In this document: piece after piece, positions 44,909 to 53,545 of the stretch
How the letters are laid out: each line of letters begins with the position of its first letter
How positions within the stretch are numbered: position 1 is the first letter of the stretch
Source: JAQWCH01 sp050952725
GTDB lineage: Bacteria > Bacillota_I > Bacilli_A > RFN20 > CAG-826
DNA length: 64,000 nt
Assembly: GCA_050952725.1 (NCBI GenBank)
Contig: JBMNLN010000001.1
Span: 62,001-126,000 of the forward strand
Direction of reading: 5' to 3'
The notes under the pieces: model-generated
Database searches by the model: none
Told to the model about the DNA's origin: nothing
The model's input: the letters and a program-made list of their open reading frames with translations, nothing else
Made by a program: the position numbers and the translations under genes

Positions 44909-46255
44909 CTATTCCACAATATCGGCAACACTCGACAATTGATCGAGTTGATCCAGTCCATTAATTTCACCAGCTTTAGAAATGGCAATTTTAGCAAAAA
45001 TTGGGCCTGATGTTTCATAAACGAGAATACTCAGCATGATGATGGTTGAGATTAGAGGATACATGGTCATCATCGTGCCACTGACAATGACCAGAAGCCC
45101 AATCGAAACTCCGCCTTGGGGCAGGAGGGCTAAACCCAGATATTTTCGAATTTTCTCATCGCTTTTTGCGATGGTAGCACCAAGATAAGTGCCTAAATAC
45201 TTCCCAAGACCTCTGCCTATAATATAAACGAAAGCGATTGCTGCTATCAACCATTCAGTTTTGATAATTTGCAGGTCTAAACTAGCGCCTGCCAGCGTAA
45301 AAAATAAAACATAAAATGGAGTAGTGAAGTCATTGACTGCGTTGAAAGTCCGAGCGGGACGCCGGGTTAAATTAGCAATCATCGCCCCAGTCATAATATT
45401 CGAGAGTAAGGGGGAGAAACTAATCCCGTATTTTCCTAAGACATTTTCATGATTTAACAGGGTGAAAATACCAATAGATAAAATCACTGAAGCAATGGCC
45501 AATACTTGAATATCATCGCGTTCGCGATCGATTTTTTTCGCAATCATCGCCAAAACATAACCGATGATTGCCCCAACGATAATTGAACCAAATACTTCAA
45601 TAAATGGTTTGCTAATCATTAAAGCTAAAGGCATCGGTTCACTACCAGAAGGTACGAGGATTTGCGCGATCGAAATAAAGAAACCGAAGATGACAATTCC
45701 AAAGATATCATCTAAAGCAGTAATCGGAAGAATTGCTTTGGTGACTGGACCATAGGCCCGATATTGACGAACTACCATTAGCGTTGCTGCTGGAGCGGTC
45801 GCCGCTGACATACTCGCCAAGATTAAAGCCATCGCAATATTTGGTTTGGCAAAGGCATTGTATCCAGTAATTTCATGAATATCGTTAAAACTTTGCGGTT
45901 TCGGGATGAGGAGCATTAATAAGAAAACGAGAATAACCGCTCCGAGAACTTCAAAAACAGTGAGTAGGGCAATTTCTTTCCCCATCTTCTTCACGCTTTT
46001 GACGTTGAACTCGCTCCCGATACTAAAGGCGATAAAAGCAAGCGCAATTTCACTAATGAATTTCAAGGTGTTTTGATCGGCCGCGGTGATAACTCCTTCA
46101 TATCCAGGAAAGATCAAACCAAACGATGGACCAAGTAAAAGACCGAACAGCAAATAGCCTGATACATTTGGTAGTTTTAATTTGCGCGCTACTAATCCGC
46201 CAGTAAAACCGACGAGAAGGACGATAGCGACTTTCAATAATAAGTTAAACTCCAT
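44909..46255 (-). CDS. CPA2-type cation:proton antiporter
   Basis: 448 residues with about 12-13 hydrophobic segments. Kef/NapA-type signs: GLVARKLKLPNVSGYLLFGLLLG at the start, the AALILASMSAATAPAATLM-like region near residue 145 (discontinuous helix) and ALDDIFGIVIFGF with the acidic ion-binding pair. There is no C-terminal TrkA/RCK domain, so cytoplasmic sensing may come from the PII-like partner. Substrate is probably K+ or Na+. The upstream c-di-AMP riboswitch fits potassium. Confidence 0.9.
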   Translation of the reverse strand: MEFNLLLKVAIVLLVGFTGGLVARKLKLPNVSGYLLFGLLLGPSFGLIFPGYEGVITAADQNTLKFISEIALAFIAFSIGSEFNVKSVKKMGKEIALLTVFEVLGAVILVFLLMLLIPKPQSFNDIHEITGYNAFAKPNIAMALILASMSAATAPAATLMVVRQYRAYGPVTKAILPITALDDIFGIVIFGFFISIAQILVPSGSEPMPLALMISKPFIEVFGSIIVGAIIGYVLAMIAKKIDRERDDIQVLAIASVILSIGIFTLLNHENVLGKYGISFSPLLSNIMTGAMIANLTRRPARTFNAVNDFTTPFYVLFFTLAGASLDLQIIKTEWLIAAIAFVYIIGRGLGKYLGTYLGATIAKSDEKIRKYLGLALLPQGGVSIGLLVIVSGTMMTMYPLISTIIMLSILVYETSGPIFAKIAISKAGEINGLDQLDQLSSVADIVE

Positions 46256-46280
46256 ATCCTTTCACCTCACTCTTAGAAAT

Positions 46281-46306
46281 AAAAAAACGTATAAACTGGT
46301 TATACG
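46281..46306 (-). terminator. Riboswitch expression-platform terminator
   Basis: Stem CGTATAA/TTATACG with a 5-base loop and a run of seven T on the minus strand, directly after the aptamer and 25 bases before the antiporter ATG. Confidence 0.88.
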
Positions 46307-46422
46307 CTTAATCACTCCTATGAGGTTAGCTGACGGGTTCAGGCAATTAAGTTGCCTTTCTCAAGCTGAGATTCACCCCCAAGAATGGGTCCCCCACTCA
46401 AATGATTCGGAGTTCACACGAA
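46307..46422 (-). promoter_or_regulatory. c-di-AMP riboswitch (ydaO-yuaA type)
   Basis: The minus strand carries the conserved ydaO blocks in order: GGGGGACCC, GGGGTGAATC, an AGGCAACTTAATTGCCT hairpin, and CCGTCAGCTAACCTCATAGG, matching the family core CCGTCAGCTAACCTC. The aptamer starts at the expected transcript start and ends in the terminator. Known members turn off potassium and osmolyte genes when c-di-AMP is high. Here it would lower expression of the antiporter and PII-like protein when CdaA is active. Confidence 0.93.
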
Positions 46423-46423
46423 A

Positions 46424-46452
46424 AATATATCAATAAAGCCCCTCAAAGTCAA
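46424..46452 (-). promoter_or_regulatory. Promoter of the riboswitch-antiporter transcript
   Basis: TTGACT (46447-46452), 17-base spacer, TATATT (46424-46429) on the minus strand; start near 46417, the beginning of the aptamer. Confidence 0.8.
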
Positions 46453-46481
46453 ACCGAAATCCAGTGTTTTTCTCAGTAAAA

Positions 46482-46557
46482 TGGCCCCCACTGCAGGAAT
46501 CGAACTTGCACTCTATCGCTTAGGAGGCGATTGCGTTATCCATTACGCTAAGTGGGG
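46482..46557 (-). tRNA. tRNA-Arg (CCT)
   Basis: Acceptor CCCCACT/AGTGGGG, anticodon stem ATCGC/GCGAT with loop CTCCTAA (anticodon CCT), encoded CCA. The T-stem GCAAG/CCTGC has one A-C mismatch, otherwise the cloverleaf is normal. 76 bases. Confidence 0.9.
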
Positions 46558-46821
46558 GAACCGGCTTAATTATATCACTATAGATAAAAAGGCAAAAAGC
46601 AATTCATTTAAAAATGATGTTTTTTGATATGGATTTCGTTTTAAAAACACGACAAAAAGCCCTTGTTTTCAGTTAAATATTTTCGCCTTCATTTAGGGGA
46701 GATGAGTTATTTCGTAGCAAGAAATTTCTGAAAGGTTGTCCCCTCTTTTTTCCATAGCAGTCGTGAATTTCTGTTTTCTTAGATTTATCACGATTATTTA
46801 AATCTTTTTTTGGAAGTTCCA
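46558..46821. other. Gene-free gap upstream of upp
   Basis: AT-rich, with no open frame having a ribosome binding site and no strong hairpin that I can pair. Nothing recognised apart from the upp promoter at its right end. Confidence 0.4.
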
Positions 46822-46850
46822 TTTAAAAAAGTCAGCAATAAGGGTACAAT
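46822..46850 (+). promoter_or_regulatory. Candidate promoter of the upp-prs-hpt genes
   Basis: TTTAAA (46822-46827), 17-base spacer, TACAAT (46845-46850), 28 bases before the upp ATG. The -35 match is weak. Confidence 0.5.
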
Positions 46851-46878
46851 ACAATAATGTAAGGAGTGGAACGCAATA

Positions 46879-47508
46879 ATGGTATTTGTAATTGAACATC
46901 CTCTGATCAAAATGAAATTGTCTTTGATGCGAGATGAAAAAACAAAAGCAAAGGAATTCCGTGAAGCCTTAGACGAAATTGCCTCATTGATGTCGTTTGC
47001 CGTTTTCCAAGACTTGAGCACTTATCAAGATGAAAATGACACTTATATGACTCCCACTGGCTACTGTCTTTCCAAGACCAAACTCCATAAAAAAATTGTT
47101 CTTGTCCCTATTCTCCGTGCTGGTATCGGTATGGTGGATGGGGTGCGTAATATGATTCCCACCGCCCGAATTGGCCATATCGGACTTTACCGCGATGAAG
47201 AAACTCTAAAACCCCATGAATATTATTTCAAAGTTCCCGTAGTGAAAAATCCTCTTGTGGTCATTCTCGATCCTATGCTAGCCACGGGCGGTAGTGCGAT
47301 TGCCGCAATTGAAAGTTTAAAAAAACGCGGTTATCCTGACATTCGTTTAATGTCTTTAGTCGGATGTCCTGAAGGGATTGAAAATATTCAAAACAAACAC
47401 CCAGATGTCAATATTTATATCGCATCAATTGATGAAAAACTCAATGACAAAGGCTATATTTTGCCCGGCCTTGGCGATGCGGGCGATCGAATATTTGGAA
47501 CGAGGTGA
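46879..47508 (+). CDS. upp: Uracil phosphoribosyltransferase
   Basis: 209 residues, standard length. Transfers ribose-phosphate from PRPP to uracil, giving UMP. Motifs: LVPILRAGIGMVDG, RIGHIGLYRDEETL, the PRPP loop VVILDPMLATGGSA, and the C-terminal uracil-binding GLGDAGDRIFGT. AAGGAG ribosome binding site. Its stop lies 5 bases before the prs ATG, so substrate-maker and user are cotranscribed. Confidence 0.97.
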   Translation: MVFVIEHPLIKMKLSLMRDEKTKAKEFREALDEIASLMSFAVFQDLSTYQDENDTYMTPTGYCLSKTKLHKKIVLVPILRAGIGMVDGVRNMIPTARIGHIGLYRDEETLKPHEYYFKVPVVKNPLVVILDPMLATGGSAIAAIESLKKRGYPDIRLMSLVGCPEGIENIQNKHPDVNIYIASIDEKLNDKGYILPGLGDAGDRIFGTR

Positions 47509-47513
47509 AATTT

Positions 47514-48479
47514 ATGTCCATTGAAAAAACTGCATGTATCTTCGCTTTGAGTGCGAACCAACAACTGGCACAAGATATCGCTAGTCAACTCGGCTTAAAA
47601 CTTTCTCCTTCTTCGGTTTATCACTTTGCTGATGGAGAAACTCTTTGCGAACCAATTGAATCCGTCCGCGGGAAAAACTGCTATGTGATTCAATCCACAT
47701 GTAACCCTGTCAATGATAATCTGATGGAACTCTTGATCTTTGTCGATGCATTAAAAAGAGCTTCTGCCAGAACCATCACCGTCGTTATCCCCTATTTTGG
47801 CTACGCCCGCCAAGATCGCAAGAACAAACCGCGGCAACCGATTACCGCTCGCTTAATTGCGGATCTGTTAAAAACTGCTGGGGTTGATCGCGTCGTTTCC
47901 GTTGATTTACACGCTTCGCAATTACAGGGCTTCTTCTCTTGTTTAATGGACGAAATCACTGCCATTCCCCTTTTGAGTAGTCATTTTAAAAGTCGCGTTG
48001 GCCCTGATTGGGCCGTGGTCTCGCCTGATCATGGGGGAGTTAATCGCGCTCGCCGGGTCGCGGAACTGCTCAATCTTCCTCTAGCGATGATCGATAAGCG
48101 TCGCTCACGCGCTAATTTTGCCGAAGTGATGAATATCATCGGTGATGTTCGAGGAAAAAACTGCCTTATTGTCGATGATATTATCGATACTGGCGGAAGT
48201 TCCTTCGCCAGTGCAAACGCCTTATTTGCTCAGGGGGCTAAAAGTGTCCGTTTCGCCTGCACGCATGGGGTATTTTCACCACCTTCTTATGAACGCTTAA
48301 TTAAAAGTGGTCTCTTTACGGAAATCGTTGTCACGGACTCGATTCCTTTGAAAGAAGAGATGAAAAATAGTATTGTCACAGTTATTTCTTTGGCCCCGAT
48401 GATCGCCAAAATTATTGAACATCTCGAAATTGGTAAGCCGCTTACTGTCGTTTACGAAATGTTTATGAATAAAATTTAG
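47514..48479 (+). CDS. prs: Ribose-phosphate pyrophosphokinase
   Basis: 321 residues. Makes PRPP, the co-substrate of Upp and Hpt on either side. Motifs: FADGETLCEPIESVRGKN, YFGYARQDRKNKPRQPIT, the VVSVDLHASQLQGFF strand, VSPDHGGVNRAR and the PRPP loop LIVDDIIDTGGSS. The GAGGTG site of this gene overlaps the upp stop and sets the ATG 9 bases after a possible GTG. Confidence 0.97.
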   Translation: MSIEKTACIFALSANQQLAQDIASQLGLKLSPSSVYHFADGETLCEPIESVRGKNCYVIQSTCNPVNDNLMELLIFVDALKRASARTITVVIPYFGYARQDRKNKPRQPITARLIADLLKTAGVDRVVSVDLHASQLQGFFSCLMDEITAIPLLSSHFKSRVGPDWAVVSPDHGGVNRARRVAELLNLPLAMIDKRRSRANFAEVMNIIGDVRGKNCLIVDDIIDTGGSSFASANALFAQGAKSVRFACTHGVFSPPSYERLIKSGLFTEIVVTDSIPLKEEMKNSIVTVISLAPMIAKIIEHLEIGKPLTVVYEMFMNKI

Positions 48480-48488
48480 GTCTCTGGT

Positions 48489-49970
48489 ATGAAGTGCGCT
48501 TTTGATCGAGATTATTATTTGGATATTCAGCGCGCCGAGATTCGGAAACGAGTCTTGCTTTTTGATAATAAACTCTATCTCGAATTTGGAGGTAAACTCT
48601 TCGAAGATAAGCATGCTTCTCGGGTTTTGCCCGGCTTCAAACCCAATAGCAAACTCGAGATGTTTTCGGGCTTGAAAGATCAAATTGAAGTGGTGATTAC
48701 CGTCAATGCTCACGATATCGCCAACAATAAAATTCGCTATGATAGTGATCTGAGTTACCAAGATGAAATCGGACGAATCATCGATGCTTTTCGCGCGAAA
48801 AACATCCTGGTGAGTAGTGTCGTCTTCTCCTTCTATTTTTCCCATCCGCTAGTCAATGCTTTTAAACGCAAATTAGAACGCAACGGGATTAAAACTTATA
48901 GACATTATCATATCGAAGGCTATCCTCATAATATCCCTCTTATTCTTAGTGAGCGCGGGTTCGGTAAAAATGAATATATTGAAACCACGCGTCCGATTGT
49001 CGTCTTTACCGCGCCTGGTCCAGGCAGTGGAAAGTTATCGGCTTGTCTCTCGCAACTATATCAAGATAGTAAAAAGGGCGTCCGCTCTGGTTATGCTAAA
49101 TATGAGACTTTCCCCATCTGGAATCTCCCCTTAAATCATCCGCTGAATCTAGCCTATGAAGCGGCAACAGTTGATCTAGGTGATTTCTTGGTCATCGATC
49201 AATATCACAAAGACGAATTCGGAGTAGAGGCGACAAATTACAATCGCGATATTGAAGCTTTTCCTTTATTAAAATTGATCTTTGAAAAGATTTATGGAGT
49301 TTCCCCTTATCAATCACCGACGATGATGGGCGTGAACATGGTCGGTTTTGCTATTCGCAATGAAGAAATCTGTATTCAAGCCGCAAAAGAAGAGATTATT
49401 CGCCGTTACTTTCAAGCCAAGAAAAATAACTTTTACGATAAATATGATGACCAATCGGTCGTCAGAGTTCGCCAACTTTTAGAGAGTTTGAATTTATCTG
49501 AAACTGATCGTCTCCCCGTTCAGCCCGCCTTGGAAAAAGCCAAGAAAACCGGTGTCCCATGTATGGCGTTATCATTCAAGAATGGCGAAATAGTCACCGC
49601 CAAAACCTCCTCCTTATTATCAGCGCCAGCAGCTTTATTCTTAAATGCCGTCAAACATCTCGCCGGGATTAACGATGAAATTCCTCTGATTTCTAAGCAG
49701 GTCATCATTCCGATTATGGACTTACACAAAAAATTAAATCCCAGCGATACTCCGATTTTTTCCCTGACGGAAACGCTGACTAGTCTTGCCATTCAAGCCC
49801 CGACCAACCCTCTATCCGAACTCGCTTTAAAACAAATCAGCAAATTAAAAGGGGCCCAAGCCCATTCCAGCGTCATCCTCGCCAAAGCCGAACGTTCCTT
49901 ACTGAAGAAACTCGGTATTGATGTGACTGAAGAAAGTGTTGCTGGTACCGATAAATTGTTTAGGAGGTAA
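48489..49970 (+). CDS. DUF1846 family protein (UPF0371)
   Basis: 493 residues, full length for this family. Signature stretches include YLEFGGKLFEDKHASRVLPGF near residue 30, a P-loop-like VFTAPGPGSGKLSACLSQLY near 178, ATVDLGDFLVIDQYH, and the YQSPTMMGVNMVG motif. Structure and genetics in the family suggest nucleotide binding, but no reaction is established. Its place between prs and hpt in one transcript suggests a nucleotide-related role; this is inference. Confidence 0.92.
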   Translation: MKCAFDRDYYLDIQRAEIRKRVLLFDNKLYLEFGGKLFEDKHASRVLPGFKPNSKLEMFSGLKDQIEVVITVNAHDIANNKIRYDSDLSYQDEIGRIIDAFRAKNILVSSVVFSFYFSHPLVNAFKRKLERNGIKTYRHYHIEGYPHNIPLILSERGFGKNEYIETTRPIVVFTAPGPGSGKLSACLSQLYQDSKKGVRSGYAKYETFPIWNLPLNHPLNLAYEAATVDLGDFLVIDQYHKDEFGVEATNYNRDIEAFPLLKLIFEKIYGVSPYQSPTMMGVNMVGFAIRNEEICIQAAKEEIIRRYFQAKKNNFYDKYDDQSVVRVRQLLESLNLSETDRLPVQPALEKAKKTGVPCMALSFKNGEIVTAKTSSLLSAPAALFLNAVKHLAGINDEIPLISKQVIIPIMDLHKKLNPSDTPIFSLTETLTSLAIQAPTNPLSELALKQISKLKGAQAHSSVILAKAERSLLKKLGIDVTEESVAGTDKLFRR

Positions 49971-49973
49971 ATT

Positions 49974-50510
49974 ATGCATCCAGATATCGAGAAAGTTATG
50001 ATTAGCGAAGCGCAAATCAAAACCGCAGTCATCCAACTAGGGAAGAAGATCACCGCTGATTATCAAGATAAGGATTTAATTGTAATCGGCATCTTAAAGG
50101 GGGCCGCCCCGTTTATGATGGATCTCGTCTTGCAGATTAACCTTCCATTAGTGATGGACTTCATGCAGGTTGCTTCCTATCACGGGACGCGAAGAGGCGG
50201 TAAATTTACCTTCAAAAAATACTCGGAAATGGATGTTAAAGATAAACATGTTCTGCTCGTGGATGATATCGTCGATTCTGCCCGCACGACAATTAATGTA
50301 ATTGCCTACTTTCTCAAAAAAGAAGCGGCTTCGGTCGAAGTCGCTTGTTTGCTCGATAAACCCGCGGGACGGAAACACGAATATCAGCCCAAATATATCG
50401 GATTTGAAATCGAAAATGAATTTGTCGTCGGTTATGGGCTTGATTATCAAGAACGCTACCGCAATCTTCCTTTTATCGGGGTATTAAAACCCGAAATTTA
50501 TTCAGATTAG
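49974..50510 (+). CDS. hpt: Hypoxanthine phosphoribosyltransferase
   Basis: 178 residues. Converts hypoxanthine or guanine and PRPP to IMP or GMP. Motifs: VIGILKGAAPFMMDL, the flexible loop YHGTRRGGKF, PRPP loop VLLVDDIVDSARTT, and FVVGYGLDYQERYRNLPFIG at the end. AGGAGG before the ATG. Ends exactly where the convergent CofE-like gene ends, with no terminator between them. Confidence 0.96.
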   Translation: MHPDIEKVMISEAQIKTAVIQLGKKITADYQDKDLIVIGILKGAAPFMMDLVLQINLPLVMDFMQVASYHGTRRGGKFTFKKYSEMDVKDKHVLLVDDIVDSARTTINVIAYFLKKEAASVEVACLLDKPAGRKHEYQPKYIGFEIENEFVVGYGLDYQERYRNLPFIGVLKPEIYSD

Positions 50511-51707
50511 TTATTCGGTAGTAAAATCGTCAAAATAACCTTGAATTAAAACCACTGGAGTCCCTTTATCCCCTGAACCGCTAATTAGGTCACATAAGGT
50601 TCCGACTAAATCGCTAATTTGACGCGGGGTCGTCCCTAAAGAAGCCTGATTATCATGGCGGTCTTCTTTTTTTTCTTCAATTGCTTTTTTAATCGCTGTA
50701 GTCAATTTTTCTCCCTTTAAAGAAGAAAATTGATTATCGGCTAGATATTTCAATTTTACTTCGTGAGGAGTCCCCTGTAACCCCGGTGTGAAAAAAGGTG
50801 CGACCACCGGATCGGCTAACTCCCAAATCTGACCGACGGGATCTTTAAAAGCCCCATCACCATAGACGAGAACTTCAATGTGTTTTCCTGTTTGTTTAAG
50901 AAATTCCTTTTGAAGATCGAGAACGAGTTTTTCACCATCGCGCGGAAACAATTTCACTGTCTCTTCCGTGGCTTTATTCGAACCTAATAAGCCGTATTTG
51001 GGATTAAAACCCTTGTTAATCCTCGGTCTTTTCAGAAGATCATCAAGTCCATAGACCGTTTTTGCGCCCGCTTTCCCAAGCGTGTTTTTCGTATGATGAC
51101 GCGTGTGGATATCACAGGCTAAGACATGTGGAGTATAAGCGAGAATGCGCGTCGGTTGATTAGCAAAAAGAATCGTGACTTCCGCACCTTCTTTTCTAAT
51201 TAATTCCTCATAATAGGAAATATAATCAAGTCCAGTAAAGGGGTGAATCGAGGTCCCAAACAGTTTACGATATTGTTTTAAAGTCAATAAATCAGTATAA
51301 GGGTTAACTTTTTTACTTTCGAGTTCTTCCTCCGAAAATAAAGCGTTCCCCACTTCATCGCGAGGATAAGAGAGCATCAGATATACTTTGTTCACTCCGC
51401 GCGCAATTCCTTTTAATAAAAGCGAGAAGCGGTTTCGGGAAAGAATTGGGAAAATCACTCCAATTTCCCCAAGGGGAAATTTTTCTTTTATTTCTAAGGC
51501 AATTTCATCAACGGAGGCAAAGTTGTTTTCCGCGCGGGCGACTAAAGATTCGGTTATCCCGATAATATCGCGATCGCGTAAAGCAAATCCTTCACTTCGC
51601 GAAGCGGCGATTACCTTTTCAACTGTGATCTTCACTAAATCATCGCCAGGCTTGATTACCGGAAAGCGAATTCCGCGAGCGGTAGTGCCAATTGTTCTTT
51701 TACTCAT
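50511..51707 (-). CDS. CofE-like F420-0:glutamyl ligase family protein
   Basis: 398 residues. The N-terminal two-thirds follow the CofE fold (FPVIKPGDDLVKITVEKVI, DIIGITESLVARAEN), with a longer C-terminal part (about 230-398) containing YGDGAFKDPVGQIWELADP and PGLQGTPHEVKLKYLAD. F420 is not expected in this lineage, and no other F420 gene is seen here. Bacillota members of this family are common and of unproven function; one idea is glutamyl ligation to another cofactor such as folate. The start overlaps the FAD gene by 8 bases, giving a coupled pair. Confidence 0.82.
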   Translation of the reverse strand: MSKRTIGTTARGIRFPVIKPGDDLVKITVEKVIAASRSEGFALRDRDIIGITESLVARAENNFASVDEIALEIKEKFPLGEIGVIFPILSRNRFSLLLKGIARGVNKVYLMLSYPRDEVGNALFSEEELESKKVNPYTDLLTLKQYRKLFGTSIHPFTGLDYISYYEELIRKEGAEVTILFANQPTRILAYTPHVLACDIHTRHHTKNTLGKAGAKTVYGLDDLLKRPRINKGFNPKYGLLGSNKATEETVKLFPRDGEKLVLDLQKEFLKQTGKHIEVLVYGDGAFKDPVGQIWELADPVVAPFFTPGLQGTPHEVKLKYLADNQFSSLKGEKLTTAIKKAIEEKKEDRHDNQASLGTTPRQISDLVGTLCDLISGSGDKGTPVVLIQGYFDDFTTE

Positions 51708-53121
51708 CAGCTAAGTCCTTAAGGATATTGCGGGCAATATAAACTCCACAAGCACCTGCTTGGGCAAGACCCCGCGTTAAACCCGCTCCATCACCACCGA
51801 CAAATAATCCGGAGATGTTTTCCACTTCAAAGCGATTATCCACGGCAGGGTGGGCCGCATAATATTTCGCTTCCACCCCATAAAGCAAAGTGTGCTCAGT
51901 GGCAATCCCGGGAGTGATCTTATCGAGAACTTTAATCATCTCGATAATCGATTGTAACGTTTTATAAGGGAGACACAGGGATAAATCGCCAGGAACCGCC
52001 TCTTTTAGGGTGGGCTGACAAAACCCTTCGCTCAATCTTTTAACCGTGGTTCGGCGACCAAGTAACAGATCGCCAAACTTTTGAACAATCACCGAACCAC
52101 AAGAAAGTTGATTGGCTAAAGAAGAAACTTTAGCGGCATATTCATTGGGACGGTTAAATGGTTCGGAGAAATGATGCGAAACCAAAAGGGCAAAATTGGT
52201 TTTATCAGAACGATATTTCGCATCTTTGTAGGAATGGCCATTGACATTGATGACCCCATTATAATTTTCCATCACGACATGGCCATCAGGATTAGAACAA
52301 AACGTTCTTACCGTATTGCCAGTTGAAGTCCGATAGACGAATTTTCCTTCATAGAGGTTCTCATTGATTTCCTCCATGATTAAACTATCGCATTCAACCC
52401 GTACCCCGACATCGACTTGGGTTTGCGACATTTTGACTTGGCGTTTCTCTAAGATGTCCGCTAACCAGGCGCTGCCTTCACGACCAACTGCTAAAACCAC
52501 GCGTTTAGCGAAAAACTTCGCGCCTTCTTCTATGATGACCCCTTGAACTTGTCCATCTTGGATGATGATGTCTTTGACCATCGTCTCAAAACGCATCTCA
52601 ACTTGTTTTTGGAGATATTGATAAATCTTCTGAAGAATTTTGATATTTTCTTCTGTACCCAGATGACGAACTTGGCTATCTAACAAACGCACCCCCACAC
52701 TCATCGCCCGCAGACGGATCTCTTTGGCTTTTGCGGTTTGCGGATTGGTAATTTTATCAGTCGCGCCAAATTGGAGATTCACATTATCGACATATTTAAT
52801 CAGTTCTAGGAGTTGTTCATCCGCCATATAATCTTGCATCCATCCGCCAAAGGCGGTGGTGATGTTAAACTTGCCATCGGAATAAGCGCCCGCTCCTCCA
52901 AACCCCGAGGTAATCGAGCAGCTTGGGTAACATTCTTGATATCCTTCTCGATTAAGTGGGCATTTGCTAATTTGTCCTTTTAACATGGGACAACTCCGCG
53001 AAAAAATATCCCGTCCTTTTTCAAGCAAAAGGACTTTTAACTTTGGATTTTTTTTGGTCAATTCGTAAGCGCAGAAATAACCTGACGGTCCTGCCCCGAC
53101 GATGATTACATCATAATTCAT
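51700..53121 (-). CDS. FAD-dependent oxidoreductase (COG2509-like)
   Basis: 473 residues. N-terminal FAD-binding DVIIVGAGPSGYFCAYEL, then a Cys-rich region (SCPMLKGQISKCPLNREGYQECYPSC) and FGGAGAYSDGKFN, matching the FAD-dependent dehydrogenase family COG2509. The central RVVLAVGREGSAWLADIL and the C-terminal GLFVGGDGAGLTRGLAQAG complete the Rossmann parts. Substrate unknown. The ATG was set by AAAGGATGG; 10 upstream residues have no family match. Confidence 0.88.
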   Translation of the reverse strand: MNYDVIIVGAGPSGYFCAYELTKKNPKLKVLLLEKGRDIFSRSCPMLKGQISKCPLNREGYQECYPSCSITSGFGGAGAYSDGKFNITTAFGGWMQDYMADEQLLELIKYVDNVNLQFGATDKITNPQTAKAKEIRLRAMSVGVRLLDSQVRHLGTEENIKILQKIYQYLQKQVEMRFETMVKDIIIQDGQVQGVIIEEGAKFFAKRVVLAVGREGSAWLADILEKRQVKMSQTQVDVGVRVECDSLIMEEINENLYEGKFVYRTSTGNTVRTFCSNPDGHVVMENYNGVINVNGHSYKDAKYRSDKTNFALLVSHHFSEPFNRPNEYAAKVSSLANQLSCGSVIVQKFGDLLLGRRTTVKRLSEGFCQPTLKEAVPGDLSLCLPYKTLQSIIEMIKVLDKITPGIATEHTLLYGVEAKYYAAHPAVDNRFEVENISGLFVGGDGAGLTRGLAQAGACGVYIARNILKDLADE

Positions 53122-53184
53122 ATTATTCACCATCCTTTGATATATTAGCACAAAAGCATTGAATATTAACGTTGAAAATACAAT

Positions 53185-53205
53185 TATGACTAATAAATAG
53201 TCATA
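53185..53205. promoter_or_regulatory. Perfect 8-bp inverted repeat in a divergent gap
   Basis: TATGACTA-ATAAA-TAGTCATA lies between the FAD gene (minus) and phd (plus). No T run follows on either strand, so it is more likely an operator than a terminator. The cognate protein is unknown. Confidence 0.5.
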
Positions 53206-53261
53206 TCGTTCGATGAATGACTTTTTTCTTTTTTGAGGCCATTACTTTTAATTGTAATAGG

Positions 53262-53290
53262 TTGAATTTATCCTATATTTTTAATATAGT
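53262..53290 (+). promoter_or_regulatory. phd-doc promoter with overlapping operator
   Basis: TTGAAT (53262-53267), 17-base spacer, TATAGT (53285-53290). A perfect inverted repeat CTATATT-TTT-AATATAG (53273-53289) covers the -10 box, the expected target for autorepression by the Phd antitoxin. Confidence 0.7.
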
Positions 53291-53308
53291 TTAAAGGGAG
53301 GGGTGACC

Positions 53309-53545
53309 ATGATAATCAAAACTAACCAAATTCTCACTATGACCGAAGCTAATCAAAACTTTTCCAAAGCGGCAAAAACTGCCGATCAATATGGAGTTGC
53401 TCTAATTTGTAAAAACAACAAACCGCGATACATTCTCGTCGATTTTAAACAATATATCGAGGAGATTGAAGATGAAAAAATTGAAGTTGTGGCTAAAAGA
53501 ATCCTCGCTCAATATCTTGACGCCTTTAAAAATCTGGCCCAATGA
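53309..53545 (+). CDS. phd: Phd/YefM-type antitoxin
   Basis: 78 residues. The N-terminal Phd/YefM DNA-binding fold shows MTEANQNFSKAAKTADQYGVALICKNNKPRYILVDF, followed by a C-terminal tail that should wrap the toxin. It would neutralise Doc and repress its own promoter. GGGAGGGG ribosome binding site sets the ATG; a GTG 6 bases earlier overlaps that site. Confidence 0.88.
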   Translation: MIIKTNQILTMTEANQNFSKAAKTADQYGVALICKNNKPRYILVDFKQYIEEIEDEKIEVVAKRILAQYLDAFKNLAQ

